Below, piece after piece: positions 1 through 10,565 of a stretch of 64,000 bases of DNA. The stretch is from Hymenochaete sp. R1 (Eukaryota; Basidiomycota; Agaricomycetes; Hymenochaetales; Hymenochaetaceae), in NCBI GenBank assembly GCA_019400425.1, contig JAFREE010000106.1, forward strand, positions 21,808 through 85,807, in the 5' to 3' direction. How positions within the stretch are numbered: the stretch's first letter is position 1; each line of letters begins with the position of its first letter. The translations under genes and the position numbers were made by a program. Under the pieces are notes generated by a model. That model saw nothing but the letters and a program-made list of their open reading frames with translations, made no database searches and was not told where the DNA came from.

Positions 1-400
1 AAGCGGCAATTGCACAAGTATTCCATCCACGCCGAAATCGGAGTTCAGGTCGCGCACTGTATTGACGACGGTGTCGACGGAAGCTTCGGCGGGAAGCGCT
101 ACATGACGGAAGGCGATACCGACCTCGTCTGCGGCCTTGTGCTTCATGCGGACGTAGACGGACGAGTCTGGGCGTGCACCCGCTTGGAGGATAGCGAGGG
201 TTGGGTTGAAGCGAGGATGCTTGGACTTGAGGTCTGCGATGCGTTGACGGACATCATCGCGGATGGATCTGTGTATGGGAGATGAGAGATGAGTGCTGCA
301 ATGTCCATAGCATAGCAAGCTGTGGCTGAACGTACTTTGCGAGGGCTGTGCCGTCGATGAGCTTCGCATTGTCTAGCTGGGAGAGAGCAGCGGATGTCAT
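1..400 (-). CDS. ade3: C1-tetrahydrofolate synthase / methylene-THF dehydrogenase, 5' part
   Basis: The 5' end of a gene running off the left edge. Exon 1 (400-336) starts MTSAALSQLDNAKLIDG. A GTACGT...CAG intron (335-269) is removed, and exon 2 runs from 268 past position 1, beginning SIRDDVRQRIADLKSKHP. The text then continues through RPDSSVYVRMKHKAA and ends at GILVQLP. This is the N-terminal methylene-THF dehydrogenase/cyclohydrolase domain of the trifunctional enzyme that interconverts one-carbon folates for purine, thymidylate and methionine synthesis. The conserved Tyr and Lys of the YVRMK segment are present; in the family these are the cyclohydrolase/dehydrogenase catalytic residues. 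An in-frame upstream ATG at 559 would add about 53 residues, possibly a mitochondrial presequence, so the start is not certain. The synthetase domain is not visible, so a stand-alone dehydrogenase cannot be excluded. Confidence 0.85.
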
Positions 401-1027
401 GGCTCTCAAGAACGACGACGGCGACGAGAGATGGAAAGGAAGTGATGGGGAAGGGGTTGGGCGCCCAAGTGAGGAGGTTTTATAAGGGCGAATGCGGCCA
501 TAAGAAAGCAGCATGCCAGACTCGATTCTACAAATCAAAGCGTCTCTCTCAATTATCACCGCACCTCGTCTTCATCGACTGCTCGACACCATGATGGTGG
601 TAAGAGGACACGTCGTCGATGGTGACGACGGCGGCGACGAAGCTTCGGAAAAATAAAATATAACAAAAATTAAAATTATATTAAATTAAAGTAATCTTGT
701 TTTTTTGCAAGTAAAAGCAGCATTGGAATTGTACGTCGAATCCCCTGGGTTGCTCTATTTTCTATACTAATGGCATTGATTATTGACCCTTTGGGCTGTA
801 GTCTACAACGTAGTACTAGTGTACTTAGTGAAAGCTCTGCTTAAGCATTTTATTCGAAGCCAAGATTACGTAAGAAGCTTTAATAACTTTTTCTATTTTC
901 TATTTTTTTTTTGCAGATTCAGAGTCCGTAAGATTCGCTGACCACGACCGTCATCATCTCATCCCTCCGTCTTCGTTTTCTTTTCTTCCCCCTCCCGTCC
1001 CCATCCATTCATCCCAACAACATCGTC
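401..1027. other. Intergenic region between divergent folate gene and GrpE
   Basis: No gene is seen. It separates two divergent genes and must hold both promoters. An AT-rich block at about 650-910 contains poly-T and poly-A runs; pyrimidine-rich sequence at about 960-1020 precedes the GrpE start. Confidence 0.6.
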
Positions 1028-1978
1028 ATGAGTCGAACACAGGCATTCTCTCTTCTCCGTCAGTGCACCGCAGGCGTCTCATCGTCATTGTCCAGGTCGG
1101 CAGCTTCAAATACAGCTCGTCGGTCTGCCAGCACGCGCGCCTTTGCATCCCGCACTTCTCCCTCATCCGCCGCACCCGCTCTCATTCCTCGCTCAATGTC
1201 GAGTCGAAGGATGTACTCAACAGAGCCGTCGTCGGATGCTTCGAAAGAGGATAACAAAAAGTCTGATGTTGACGATGTGAAAAAGGAGGGTGATGAGAAA
1301 TCGGTGGCGGAGAGCGAATGCGAAAAGAAGCTCAAGGAGAAGGAGGCAGAGGTCGTTGACTTGACCGTGAGTGCTCGACCTTTTCTCCCTTCGAAAAACA
1401 ATGCTAATCTGATTCGCATTCACATTCAGAGCCGCCTGCGCTATCTCCAAGCAGACTTTTTAAATCTGCAACGAAACGCCTCTCGTGAAAAGGAGCAGAC
1501 TAAGGATTTTGCTATCACCCGCTTCGCCGGAGACCTCCTCGAAACCGTCGACGTCCTCTCCCTTGCACTCAAATCGGTTCCAGAGGGCGCCCTCAAAGAA
1601 CTCGCAGACGACGTCGACGCAGCTGTCTCCGCCTCCTCATCTTCCTCCCCCTTATCCGCACCCACCCCCGACTCGTCGTCGTCATCATCATCATCATCAC
1701 CAACAGACCTAAAACCCGCCTCCGCCTACCTGCGCGAACTGCACACAGGCGTAGAAATGACCCACCGCCTCCTCCTCCAGACCCTCTTCAAATACAACGT
1801 CAAGCCCTTCGATCCCACCGGCGACGCCTTCGACCCGAACAAGCATGAGGCGCTCTACCAGGCGCCCGTGCCGGGGACGAAGCCTGGCACGGTGATCCAG
1901 TGCCAGAAGACGGGGTTCACGATCAAGGAGAGGACGTTGAGGGCTGCGCAGGTAGGGGTTGCGGCTGAAGCGTCGTGA
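1028..1978 (+). CDS. mge1: Mitochondrial GrpE nucleotide-exchange factor (Mge1)
   Basis: GrpE co-chaperone that releases ADP from mitochondrial Hsp70 during protein import and folding in the matrix. Two exons, 1028-1366 and 1430-1978, give 295 residues. The first 65 or so residues are rich in Ser, Arg and Ala without acids, a matrix-targeting signal ending near RRMYST. A charged coiled-coil follows, leading into the GrpE core (RLRYLQADFLNLQRNASREK). The C-terminal beta domain has the family text KYNVKPFDPTGDAFDPNKHEA and PGTVIQCQKTGFTIKERTLR. The intron (GTGAGT...CAG, branch GCTAATC) is 63 nt with no stop, so the unspliced frame also stays open. A Ser-rich insert (about residues 196-224) makes it longer than yeast Mge1. 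Confidence 0.93.
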   Translation: MSRTQAFSLLRQCTAGVSSSLSRSAASNTARRSASTRAFASRTSPSSAAPALIPRSMSSRRMYSTEPSSDASKEDNKKSDVDDVKKEGDEKSVAESECEKKLKEKEAEVVDLTVSARPFLPSKNNANLIRIHIQSRLRYLQADFLNLQRNASREKEQTKDFAITRFAGDLLETVDVLSLALKSVPEGALKELADDVDAAVSASSSSSPLSAPTPDSSSSSSSSSPTDLKPASAYLRELHTGVEMTHRLLLQTLFKYNVKPFDPTGDAFDPNKHEALYQAPVPGTKPGTVIQCQKTGFTIKERTLRAAQVGVAAEAS

Positions 1979-2576
1979 TCGTCGCCGTCGTGTTGTTGTT
2001 GACGTGATCTGTATGAAGACCGGGGTGTTTCCCTTTCTTGAAGGTTCGTGAGGGAAAGGGATCGAGGGGTTATGGCCTCTCCTCTCTTCACCTCCGAATC
2101 CCTATTTCTTTTCAAATCTTCGTTCTTCTAATTCTTCCCTTTTCTTATAGACACCATCATCATGCTTTTTCTTCACCCCCTTCTTCATCTTGGTCGTGGT
2201 ACAACTCCCCTTCCCCCTTCTTAGTCCGAGCTGTAGCAATAATCGGTGTGCCGTGACCTCGTTACGGCCCCAGACCCACCAAATCCCAGCTCTGAGACGC
2301 TTCCGCTCTTTCCCCGCCCCATTCTCGCCACACTCGCACTCACACTCACCCATATCATATCATACATCATAACGCATCACGCCCCACGTTCTTAAACCCC
2401 CTCGAGTTTACAAACTCATTCAACGTCCTTAATTCCTCCTAACATTTCACCACGTTTTAACCTAGCTCTAGCTCTAGCTTCCCTAGCACGTACCGGTACC
2501 GGATATGTTTTTACCAGTACTAGAAGCGTTTAGAGCATTTAGAGCATGGCGGCAGAAATGCTCTTGTTACGCTCGC
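1979..2576. other. Convergent intergenic region, no gene seen
   Basis: Lies between the 3' ends of GrpE and mitochondrial PheRS. It is pyrimidine-rich on the plus strand with no conserved reading frame. It presumably holds the two 3' UTRs. Confidence 0.5.
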
Positions 2577-4508
2577 TCAACGAATCACTACTCCCAATTC
2601 CCTCGACGCGCGCTCTTTGATGAGGTTCATAAGTACGTTGACCTCCGTGTTCGATAAGCTCCTGTTCAGATCATATGATCATACGAAAAGAAAAAAAAAG
2701 AGGGGGGGGGGGGGGGGCAAAGAAAATCGAGGTTCGGTCAGTTGTTTCGTAATTGTTGGTTGATAGTAAGGATGTAGGTTCGCATAAGAGGTGTGAGGTG
2801 GTGATGTGAGGTGGGATATGGGGACGCACCGTTCCATGGAGCGGAAGTCAATGCGGTAGCAGTGTGATTCCTTGCGTGGACCTTCCTTGTTAGGTCTGTC
2901 GCGCTGTACGGGGATGTATTTGTCGACCTGCGATTCATATCAAGAGAATGTGGATGGAGGGTTAGGAGGATCGTCAGCATGGATAGACGGAATGAATCAA
3001 GAAAAAAAATGGAAAGGGGAGTTACATTGTTAAAAAAGGAAGAAGTACAAAAAGAAAAAGAATCCGAAAACACTTGATGGAAGGAAGAGGTAGCTGAGTT
3101 GGTTTCAAATTCGAGAGAAAGGGGAAAGGAGGAGTATTGCATCGTGACTGGTGAACAGAACTGCAAATCAACTCACCAACACAACCTCCTCGACCAGATC
3201 CCCAGCAAGCACCCTCACCAAATCGCAGAAATCGTTCGTGTGGAACCCCTCGGGCCGCCAGAAGCTGATGTCGCGCGAGGTGCCGGGGTATCGGGACCAC
3301 GGTTTGAATGGTTTAATCTGGAATGGCGATGGTGAGGTTGGGGAGGGAGAGGAGAATTGGGAGAGAAAGCGTGGGTCTTTGGACCAGAAGAGACGGATGT
3401 CGGGGATTTGGTAGAGGAGCATGGCGATGCGTTCGAGTCCGAGGCCGAACGCCCAGCCCATCTCGTTCTCGATTTCTTGAGGGAAAAATAAGTAAGTAGT
3501 CAATTAAAAAAAGCGTTGCGAGGTCATAAAAAAAAAGTGATCGCAAACGACTCAACTGGCATTCGTGAGTGTCGCCTGCTGTATGACCCCACACCCCAAT
3601 ATCTCCATCCACTTCTCCCGGAAGAACACTTCCACTTCATAACTCGGGCTCGTGAACGGGAAATACGCATGTATCCAACGCATCCTCAACGGATTCGCCC
3701 TCGACGCGTCCGCAACGCCGCTGAACAGCCGGAACAGCAGCAACGAGAGCGTGTACTTCAGATTCCGCGTCACCTCGTTCGCGAGACGCACGTCGTGGCA
3801 GGACTGGTACGGGTTCGAGGCGTCGACGTGGGTCGGGTCGTCTACTTCCATCGAGCCCGCTTGGATCTCAGCCTCGAGCGCGTCGTTCTCGAGTCGCAAT
3901 TCCCGTATCGTTTTTTCAAGGTCTTCTGTGCCTTCGTTTTTCTGTGAAAAGAGCCGTGCGCCCTCGACTTGGTGGAATACGGGGTAATGCGACGCGTCGA
4001 TTTCGTCTCGCCGGTACACATCCGCCGTGAGGAGCCATTTCTTGTATCCAGCCGCAAACACGTCCACCTCATGCGCAGACGTATGCGTCCTGAGCAGCAT
4101 GTCTCGATTCACATAGTAGCTATCGGTTTTTGACCTCCCGATGTGGTCTGGGGGAAACGATAGGTCGTCGAAGTTCTGTTTCGACGTGACGAGCGGCGAG
4201 GCGATGTGCGGGAGGGAATGTGTCGAGGAGGGCGAGAAGGGGGTGTAGGAGGGAAAATGGGATTCTATTAGGGTTTTGAGGGTGCAGAGCGGGTGGCCTG
4301 GCGTGTCGATGAGGCGCTCGTCGAGTTTGCGGAGGATGGCAGGGGTGACGTTTGTGTAATCGTCTGTTTTAAAGTCTCTACCGAGGATGGTGAGTGTGTC
4401 TGGTTTGGATGAGAGGAGACGACGTTTGCACGACGTCGAGACGAGCCATGACCTGCACTGGCAGCTGAATGAGTAGTGTCTAGAAACTGGCCGAGCGAGC
4501 TTCAGCAT
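2577..4508 (-). CDS. msf1: Mitochondrial phenylalanyl-tRNA synthetase
   Basis: Monomeric class II synthetase that charges mitochondrial tRNA-Phe. Four exons fit: 4508-3557, 3475-3177, 2927-2830 and 2661-2577, summing to 478 codons including the stop. The start [14 protein letters not shown] opens a basic presequence. Conserved text includes [12 protein letters not shown], the motif-2 region [20 protein letters not shown], and motif 3 [14 protein letters not shown]. The tail ([15 protein letters not shown] region, then [20 protein letters not shown]) is the ferredoxin-fold anticodon-binding domain. Only 85 coding nt lie in the last exon, behind an intron containing a 16-base G run (2702-2717; C on the coding strand). 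The 3556-3476 intron uses a less typical GTTGAG donor. It diverges from the next gene across about 180 bp. Confidence 0.92.
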
Positions 4509-4691
4509 CGTCGCCGTTGCAATCACCGTGACGGCTGTAAACGGTACGAGTCCGTCTTTCACAATCGGAAAATGTGGGACACGTAAAATCACGTGGGCAT
4601 CTCGGGGAAGTCGCTGGCCCGCTGCGGCTGAAGGCGTCGACGAAGCTTTGTTCTTGACCACCGCTATCACTCCACTTGCACGCAAAGCACC

Positions 4692-6263
4692 ATGCCTACA
4701 AAGTTGAAGTTTCCAGGGAAAGGGAAGGGGAAGCAAAGACAGCCTGTGAGCTTCTACATGTGATGTTGTCTAGTACATCTTTAACAAAGGCTTCTCCCAG
4801 AAACCAGCTCCAACTCGCAAGAAACGGAAGGTCGAGAGTACCGATGACGATGACTCACTTACTCCAGAATCATCTGAGCCCGAAGCTGCTGATTCCGCTG
4901 ATGATAATGCTTCTGCTCCGGGACCTTCTGGTGAGGTCGTCTAAAGCCTCTCCAAGTTCATGCATGCCCATTCAACCCACTACCAATAACAATACCAGAA
5001 CCCACTAGGCGCAAAAGTAGAAGCCAAAGCCTCGCCGCAAACACTCAACCCACCGATCTAGAGAACCTCTTTGATAACGACCAAGGCGTGGATATCGTGA
5101 ACACATCTGTTCACGAACCTCCACGGACGCGCAGCTCTTCGCCTCAAGTAGCACCAACCACAACGTCCCGACTTGGCAAACGAAACAAGAAGAAGGCGGC
5201 CGTCGTACTATCTGATGATGATGGAGATGAGGAGGAGGAATTCATGGATGCGGGGATGAGGTATGATGACGAGGACGAGGATTTTATTATGAAATCACCG
5301 CCGAGGAAGGCTGCGAAGCGGGGAGGGGCAACCGGTGGTGGTGGTAGAGGTAGGGGAAGAGGCGGTAGAGCGAGAGGAGGTGGTGATTCTATGGAAATTA
5401 CAGTCAAGGACGAGCGAAAACTAAATCCAAGCGCTTCTGCTGCTGGAACGAAACGACGGAGGGGCACCGTTTCGGAAGCCCAAACGCAAGGAGACGCAGG
5501 AAACACTCAATCTCAGCCCCCATCGACAACAACTCCTCAAGCCGAGTCGCAGAATACAGCGCGACCACCGCAAGAAGAGCAACCACCTCAACCCCAGTCA
5601 TCCGCCCAAAGGCTACGGAAGCTTCCTGCTATCAAGAAGAACAAGAACCTCTCCGGAGCAGCTTCGTCGACGAACCCGCTTGGACCTTCGTCTTCTGGTT
5701 CTGGCCCATCTACACCATCGGCATCAGCGTCCAAGCAATCAGATGATCTCAGTCTTTCCATTTCGAGAAAGCAAGCGGTGACCCAGCAGAAGACTGCAGA
5801 CTTGGATTTGATGAGTAAAGATGTGTATAATAGTTTGTTCAAGGGCAGTGGGGTCTCGTCTGCACCGAGGGCGGGTGTCAATTCGAGGTAGGCATTCTCC
5901 CTTTTCTCAACTTTTGCGCAGCGGGGATCTGAACAGACAAATCCAGGATGAAAGAAGAGGAACGTCGTAGAGAATTAATGAAAATGCGAGACGAGGCGCG
6001 CGCAGCTCGGATGGCTTACCTTCAGGTAAGATGACCTCGACTTCTCAAGGTTCTTCCCATTTCAAAACAGATCTAACGCGACGTTTCTTTGTCTGCCTCT
6101 TGAACTCCTGAAATGCCAGAAAAACACATTCGATCTCACTCGGGGCCAGGAACGCATTGCGACGTTTGAAGAGGTCCTTCGAGCACGGAACAGTCCTGCT
6201 TTATACCCGAACCATCTTGGGTCCGCGATAAAATACTATCATGTAAGGCAGGGACAGACATAG
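4692..6263 (+). CDS. Uncharacterised low-complexity, probably nuclear protein
   Basis: Not recognised. The best start is ATG 4692 in a good context (MPTKLKFPGKGKGKQRQP), followed by an intron at 4746 whose 3' end is uncertain: a 44-nt intron shifts the frame and the in-frame alternative (TAG at 4771-4773) leaves only 28 nt. Then come KKRKVE (a likely nuclear signal), an acidic Ser/Asp stretch, a GT-AG intron near 4931-5000 and one long exon to 5887 with DDDGDEEEEF, an RG-rich patch (GGRGRGRGGRARGGG) and Gln/Ser/Pro-rich spacer. The C-terminal part is less biased: DVYNSLFKG, the charged helix MKEEERRRELMKMRDEARAARM, and FEEVLRARNSPALYPNHLGSAIKYY. The end is also uncertain: 'CATGTAAGG' near 6238 could be a donor, and a coding-like FYRAIYDKAGRR lies just downstream in another frame. 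RG and acidic tracts suggest nucleic-acid or chromatin binding, by inference only. Confidence 0.6.
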
Positions 6264-6559
6264 GGGCAGGTTGTGAACATGGACACAGACATAGACAAGA
6301 GCTCTTTGAGTCGTCAATGCGCGACCATTTTTATCGTGCCATTTACGACAAAGCAGGTCGAAGGTAAGGATGCTTACACGCCGGATGCATTTTTGAGCAA
6401 TCATCAGAGGACCGAAATTGAAGCTGACCAGCCTCATCAACGTGAGCATTACCAAAGAAAAAGACGATGAAAATAGTGCTAATAGCCATAAGAATACACC
6501 AAAACGACAACTCAAAAAGTCATCAATAACTTATAGTGATACATAACATGGTGCCAGCG

Positions 6560-8791
6560 CTATCCCTTCCCAGGCCCCGGTGACACACACTTCTTCTGCT
6601 CCCCTTCGCCTCCCCCACTCCCATTCTGACTCTGAAACTCGTCCATCTCATTCCACACCTCCCCGGCCAGCCAATACTCCCCTACAGACGTAAAATGGCC
6701 CGATCCAAGCCCCGAGCCCCCCATCTCCCCAAACAAACCCCCACCCCCACCACGTATCTTGGACCCCGGCCCAAACTCAAACGCCGTCCCGGTACTCGAC
6801 CCGCCCTCATGCGAGAGCACGCCGGTGTGTCCCTCGAGTCCAGTCCGTGTCTTGGCTTGGTGTTTGAGGTTGAGCATGAGGCGGCAGATCATGAGGGAGG
6901 TCATTACGTTTGCGAGGGGAGCGTTGACTGGTTTGAGTGATTCCTGGGTTGAAATTTTTGGAAAATTAGTTGAGGAGAAGAGAGCGAGCGCGTCGAATGG
7001 TGCGCTGGTTTTTTGGGTTCTCGAGGAGGATGCTTACCGGAGCTGTCTATTGAGGAGTTGGTGAAATAAAACAAACATGAGAAATCGAACGATAAACGAG
7101 AAAAAAAGATTGAATCACTCACAACGTAACACAACACAGTTGCAAGATTGACAATAAAAATCACTCTGAACCGATTTTGAGTTTAATTCTTTAGTCAAGA
7201 ATAACAAATGAACACAGTCGCAGACCACGTTCCACTCACAAGAAATAAAGAGTCCCATCTTTCAACATAGCCGTCATGATCCCCGTTTTCTTCAACGCTT
7301 TGCCACTTTTGAGATGGAGAGCCCTCAGGACCGTTAATCCAAGAATGATCGCCGGAAAAATCATCTGGCCGATCCACATCGCAGCGAATCCTATATTCCC
7401 AGCAACATCCAACGTTCACCGTCGAGTACCGACCGACCAATATCATATCAATTCGCCAACGTCAATCGCATTTCGCCGGTAAATGTTATCTTGTGGAGCA
7501 CTCACGGTCACCACTGGCATAGATAGAGCTCTTGTCAGTGACGAACGATAGTATAGAATAGAAAAATTGTGCCCTACCTTTCGGACTTTCCCGATAAGAC
7601 ACACCCAGCAACCCCTATAAAATGATGGCGTCGAGAGACAATCGGTCAGTCCCACCTCTGTTCATGCGAATCGAATCCATCCGAAGTAAGACATGCAATC
7701 TTACCTTCCGGGATATCCAGGGGCCCCGCACCTTCCATAGCCCACTGTATGTGTCCGTCCCCCTCGGTTAGCTCTTGCGATTATAGTCACGATAACAGAT
7801 AATAACCAGACGAACTCACGATGTCGATTGCCAGCTCGGCCAACAAGGCGGGTATTAAGATGGCGAGTATCACCTGTGGGGGTAGGCAGAACACGTTTGA
7901 GTAAGCAACTTGAAGAATCGCGCAGAGTTTTTCGATTCGACTCGGTTCCGCACCTTCGATCCGCAATAGATAGCATGCACTCTGACAGAGAGTGTGATGT
8001 CGGCAGCCAGACTCATTATGATATGCATGGCGCCGGTATATCGTACAAAATGTTCGCATCTGGAGATAGAGCAGAGGTAGTATTAATTCAGGTTCAGCGA
8101 TCGTAACCAGAGTAAATGTTATATGTTAAGAAAATAAGACTTACTGCTGGATGTCGATCACCAATAACAAAAAGATTAGACAAATGAGTGGGTCGAGTAG
8201 CACCGAGCGTTCCAAGTAATGCAGCTCACCGAGTGCGAGAATAAGACAAAGTTCGCTGAAGGAGAAAGGCGGTACGCCCACCAGTCAATCCTTCCACAAT
8301 GCGACTAAATGAAAATGAAAATACAGAAAAACACTCACATACCATCGTCACAATGAAAGAGAAATGGACGGTATATCGATTCTAAACACATCATCGTTTC
8401 CATTGACCAAAAAAGAAAAGGAATGTCAGCGACTGTGCCTGGACTAACGACGTCGCAAAAGAGGTATACGTACAAGGAGCCATAATACCGTCACCCAGCT
8501 AAAGTCGCACATCCAGAATCCTTCGACCTCGTCGCTTAATGTGATCAGGTACTCGTACACTGCAAGAGCTGGTTATAGCGGAGAAACTTCGTGTGAGCCG
8601 CTGCGAACGAAGCATTCCAAAAGGAAAGGACACACCATAGCTGCCTATGGAATAATGCCGTATGACATCCCTACCAGCGGCGCATCAGAAATCTGCACAG
8701 AAACATGAAATCCAACAATGACTTTATGAACTCACCCATAGTACAAGTCCTTTAAGATTCCGCTAATGTCAAACCCCGGAGCCCCACTCAT
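6560..8791 (-). CDS. DUF6533 family seven-helix membrane protein
   Basis: A fungal membrane protein of the DUF6533 type, abundant in basidiomycetes and of unknown function. The gene is cut into about ten small exons. In order: start MSGAPGFDISGI (8791), the DUF6533 signature VYEYLITLSDEVEGFW with DFSWVTVLWLL (exon 8559-8474), NRYTVHFSFIVTM (8381-8343), CEHFVRYTGAMHIIM with the RVHAIYCGSK helix end, then VILAILIPALLAELAIDI. A luminal-type loop with WAMEGAGPL and GVAGCVLS follows, then WIGQMIFPAIILGLTVLRAL, KDGTLYFLVIFIVNLATVLCYV, and the terminal ANVMTSLMICRLMLNLKHQ. A hydrophilic Gly-rich tail ends CVSPGPGKG. One exon may be only 9 nt (TAP, near 7046-7054). The segment between VTM and CEH (about 8110-8310) could not be resolved: one open stretch there encodes a hydrophobic ELHYLERSVLLDPLICLIF. 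Confidence 0.82.
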
Positions 8792-10565
8792 CACCCTTCA
8801 AGTACGACTGGAAAGCGTCGGCACCTGAGTCACTGGTACTGATACAGGCTCTTTGGAAATGTGATTGTTCGATCTCGAGGTCGGACGGTCGTTCGTCGGA
8901 GGCAGACTGCCAGTGCCTTTCGAGTTTCGTGTACGAAAGAGATATGAGGTAGATAGAGGAAGAAACGAAGCCTTTGAAAGGGAATGAAGTAAAGAATTTG
9001 TTGAAAGAAAGGAAAGGAAAGCAGGAAAGAAATGACGCTTGCAGCGCTGCGAGAGAAGAAGATTATTAGGCCCGTTGCACTGGCGGCGGCACTGTGGCGG
9101 AGAGATGGAACGGGTACGAAATAGACCTTAGGGGTGAACCTGGAACCTGGGGCCATATAAATGGGCTTCCGTACTTTAATAGGGAACACAAGCTTTGGTG
9201 TTCCGAGAGTCCCTGATCGCGATCTCTTCGGCCATGTTCGATAGAAGGGGGTGTTACCGCCAGTCGCCAGCTCCAGCAGCCAGTAAGAAGCAAGACACTT
9301 GCCGAACATGTCCTTACATCTTGGGGGATGCAGGTAAAGGGAAACACTCGGATAAAATTAGATACCCAAAAAAAGAACGAAACGGATGAGACGGCGATGA
9401 GCGGTGATGCTTGCTGACTGGAGTTGCGGTGAGCTTCAAACCTGAAATGATTGTTGAGAGCATTGGAACGACGTCCACACCGAAGGAAGAGGAAGAGGAC
9501 GGCGTCGACACCGACACTCGTTCACTGTCGCGCGGGGTCCGTGTCGGCATAGCAGCAGCACGGCACAGTGCGGATGGAGAATCAAGCCAAACCGGATTCA
9601 GATTCGATTCCGATCTTTTGATCGTTGTTGCTTCCTGTCTTACCAGCATTGCCAGCGTAAAGAGAAAGAAAGACTCATGCACGACTCAACCTGCAGTGGC
9701 TTGACGGAAAGGAGTACCTACTACTATCTATGTCTGTGTCTCAGGGTGCGGATCAGAAAACCGAAGGGTTTGAACAGCTTCCAAGAACCCCTCAGGAACC
9801 CTTCTGGAAGTGCGACTCGGTCTCGGAGAATATACTAGTACTAGTTCTTCGTAGGCGCTTTTACTGTGATGGTGGTGTGTGCTGGCTGTGTGCTTTCTGG
9901 CGAGCGGGTCGGTAGTAGAGGAAAGAGATGCGCCAAGGACATAGAAACTTTTGAGAATGTAGTGGGAATGGACCAGCCACAGCTACATCAGCCCTTCCTG
10001 AGACGATATCAATATGCGATGACGGCGTGATACAAATCCATATACGCCCTGGAGTAAGGAAGAACTGCTAGTGTGTGATGGTATTTCAAAGTGCACAGTG
10101 ACTGGCTCTACCCAGGTCCGAAGTCCTCGACTCTCTTCCTTTTGATTTTTCTTACCAATCCGAGCACAAAGCTCACTCGTACTCCGTAAAGATGCAGCAG
10201 CAAGATTATAAAAAAGAAATTTATTAAGACAGGACGTCACAAAAAACGAAACGAAAGATGGTAAATGAAAAACAAAAGAGCTTGCGTGTTATATGGCTGT
10301 AATGTGTACCAATATGAACGGAAGCAGAAAAAATAATGGAATGAGAGCTCGGTGCAAACAGTGATTCCGGTGTTAGAAACATAAAAAACAAACAAAGGTG
10401 AGGGTGCTAAGCGGAAGCGGGGGCGGAGTTTAACGGAGGAAGAAGAAAATAAAGTTGATCTAGTGAGAGCGAAAGTCTAAACACCAGCAACGATCCTGCA
10501 AGGGGCAAAGAAGAGACGGAGCCATGAGTCCATCACGTTTCTATATTAAAGAGAAGAACAGCCAC
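8792..10565. other. Long intergenic region, no supported gene
   Basis: Open frames exist on both strands: minus 9309-8830, minus 9682-9314 with a hydrophobic start, plus 9411-9704. None shows a family motif, and they overlap each other. Part of it will be promoter and 5' UTR of the DUF6533 gene and 3' UTR of vps1. Confidence 0.45.

Noticed and set aside
1060..1419. 119-codon minus-strand frame
   Set aside because: Shadow of the GrpE presequence exon on the opposite strand.
8830..9309. 159-codon minus-strand frame upstream of the DUF6533 gene
   Set aside because: No motif, unusual composition, and located where the 5' UTR and promoter of the DUF6533 gene should lie.
9314..9704. Overlapping frames on both strands, one with a signal-peptide-like start
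   Set aside because: They overlap each other and show no cysteine pattern or family text that would support a small secreted protein.
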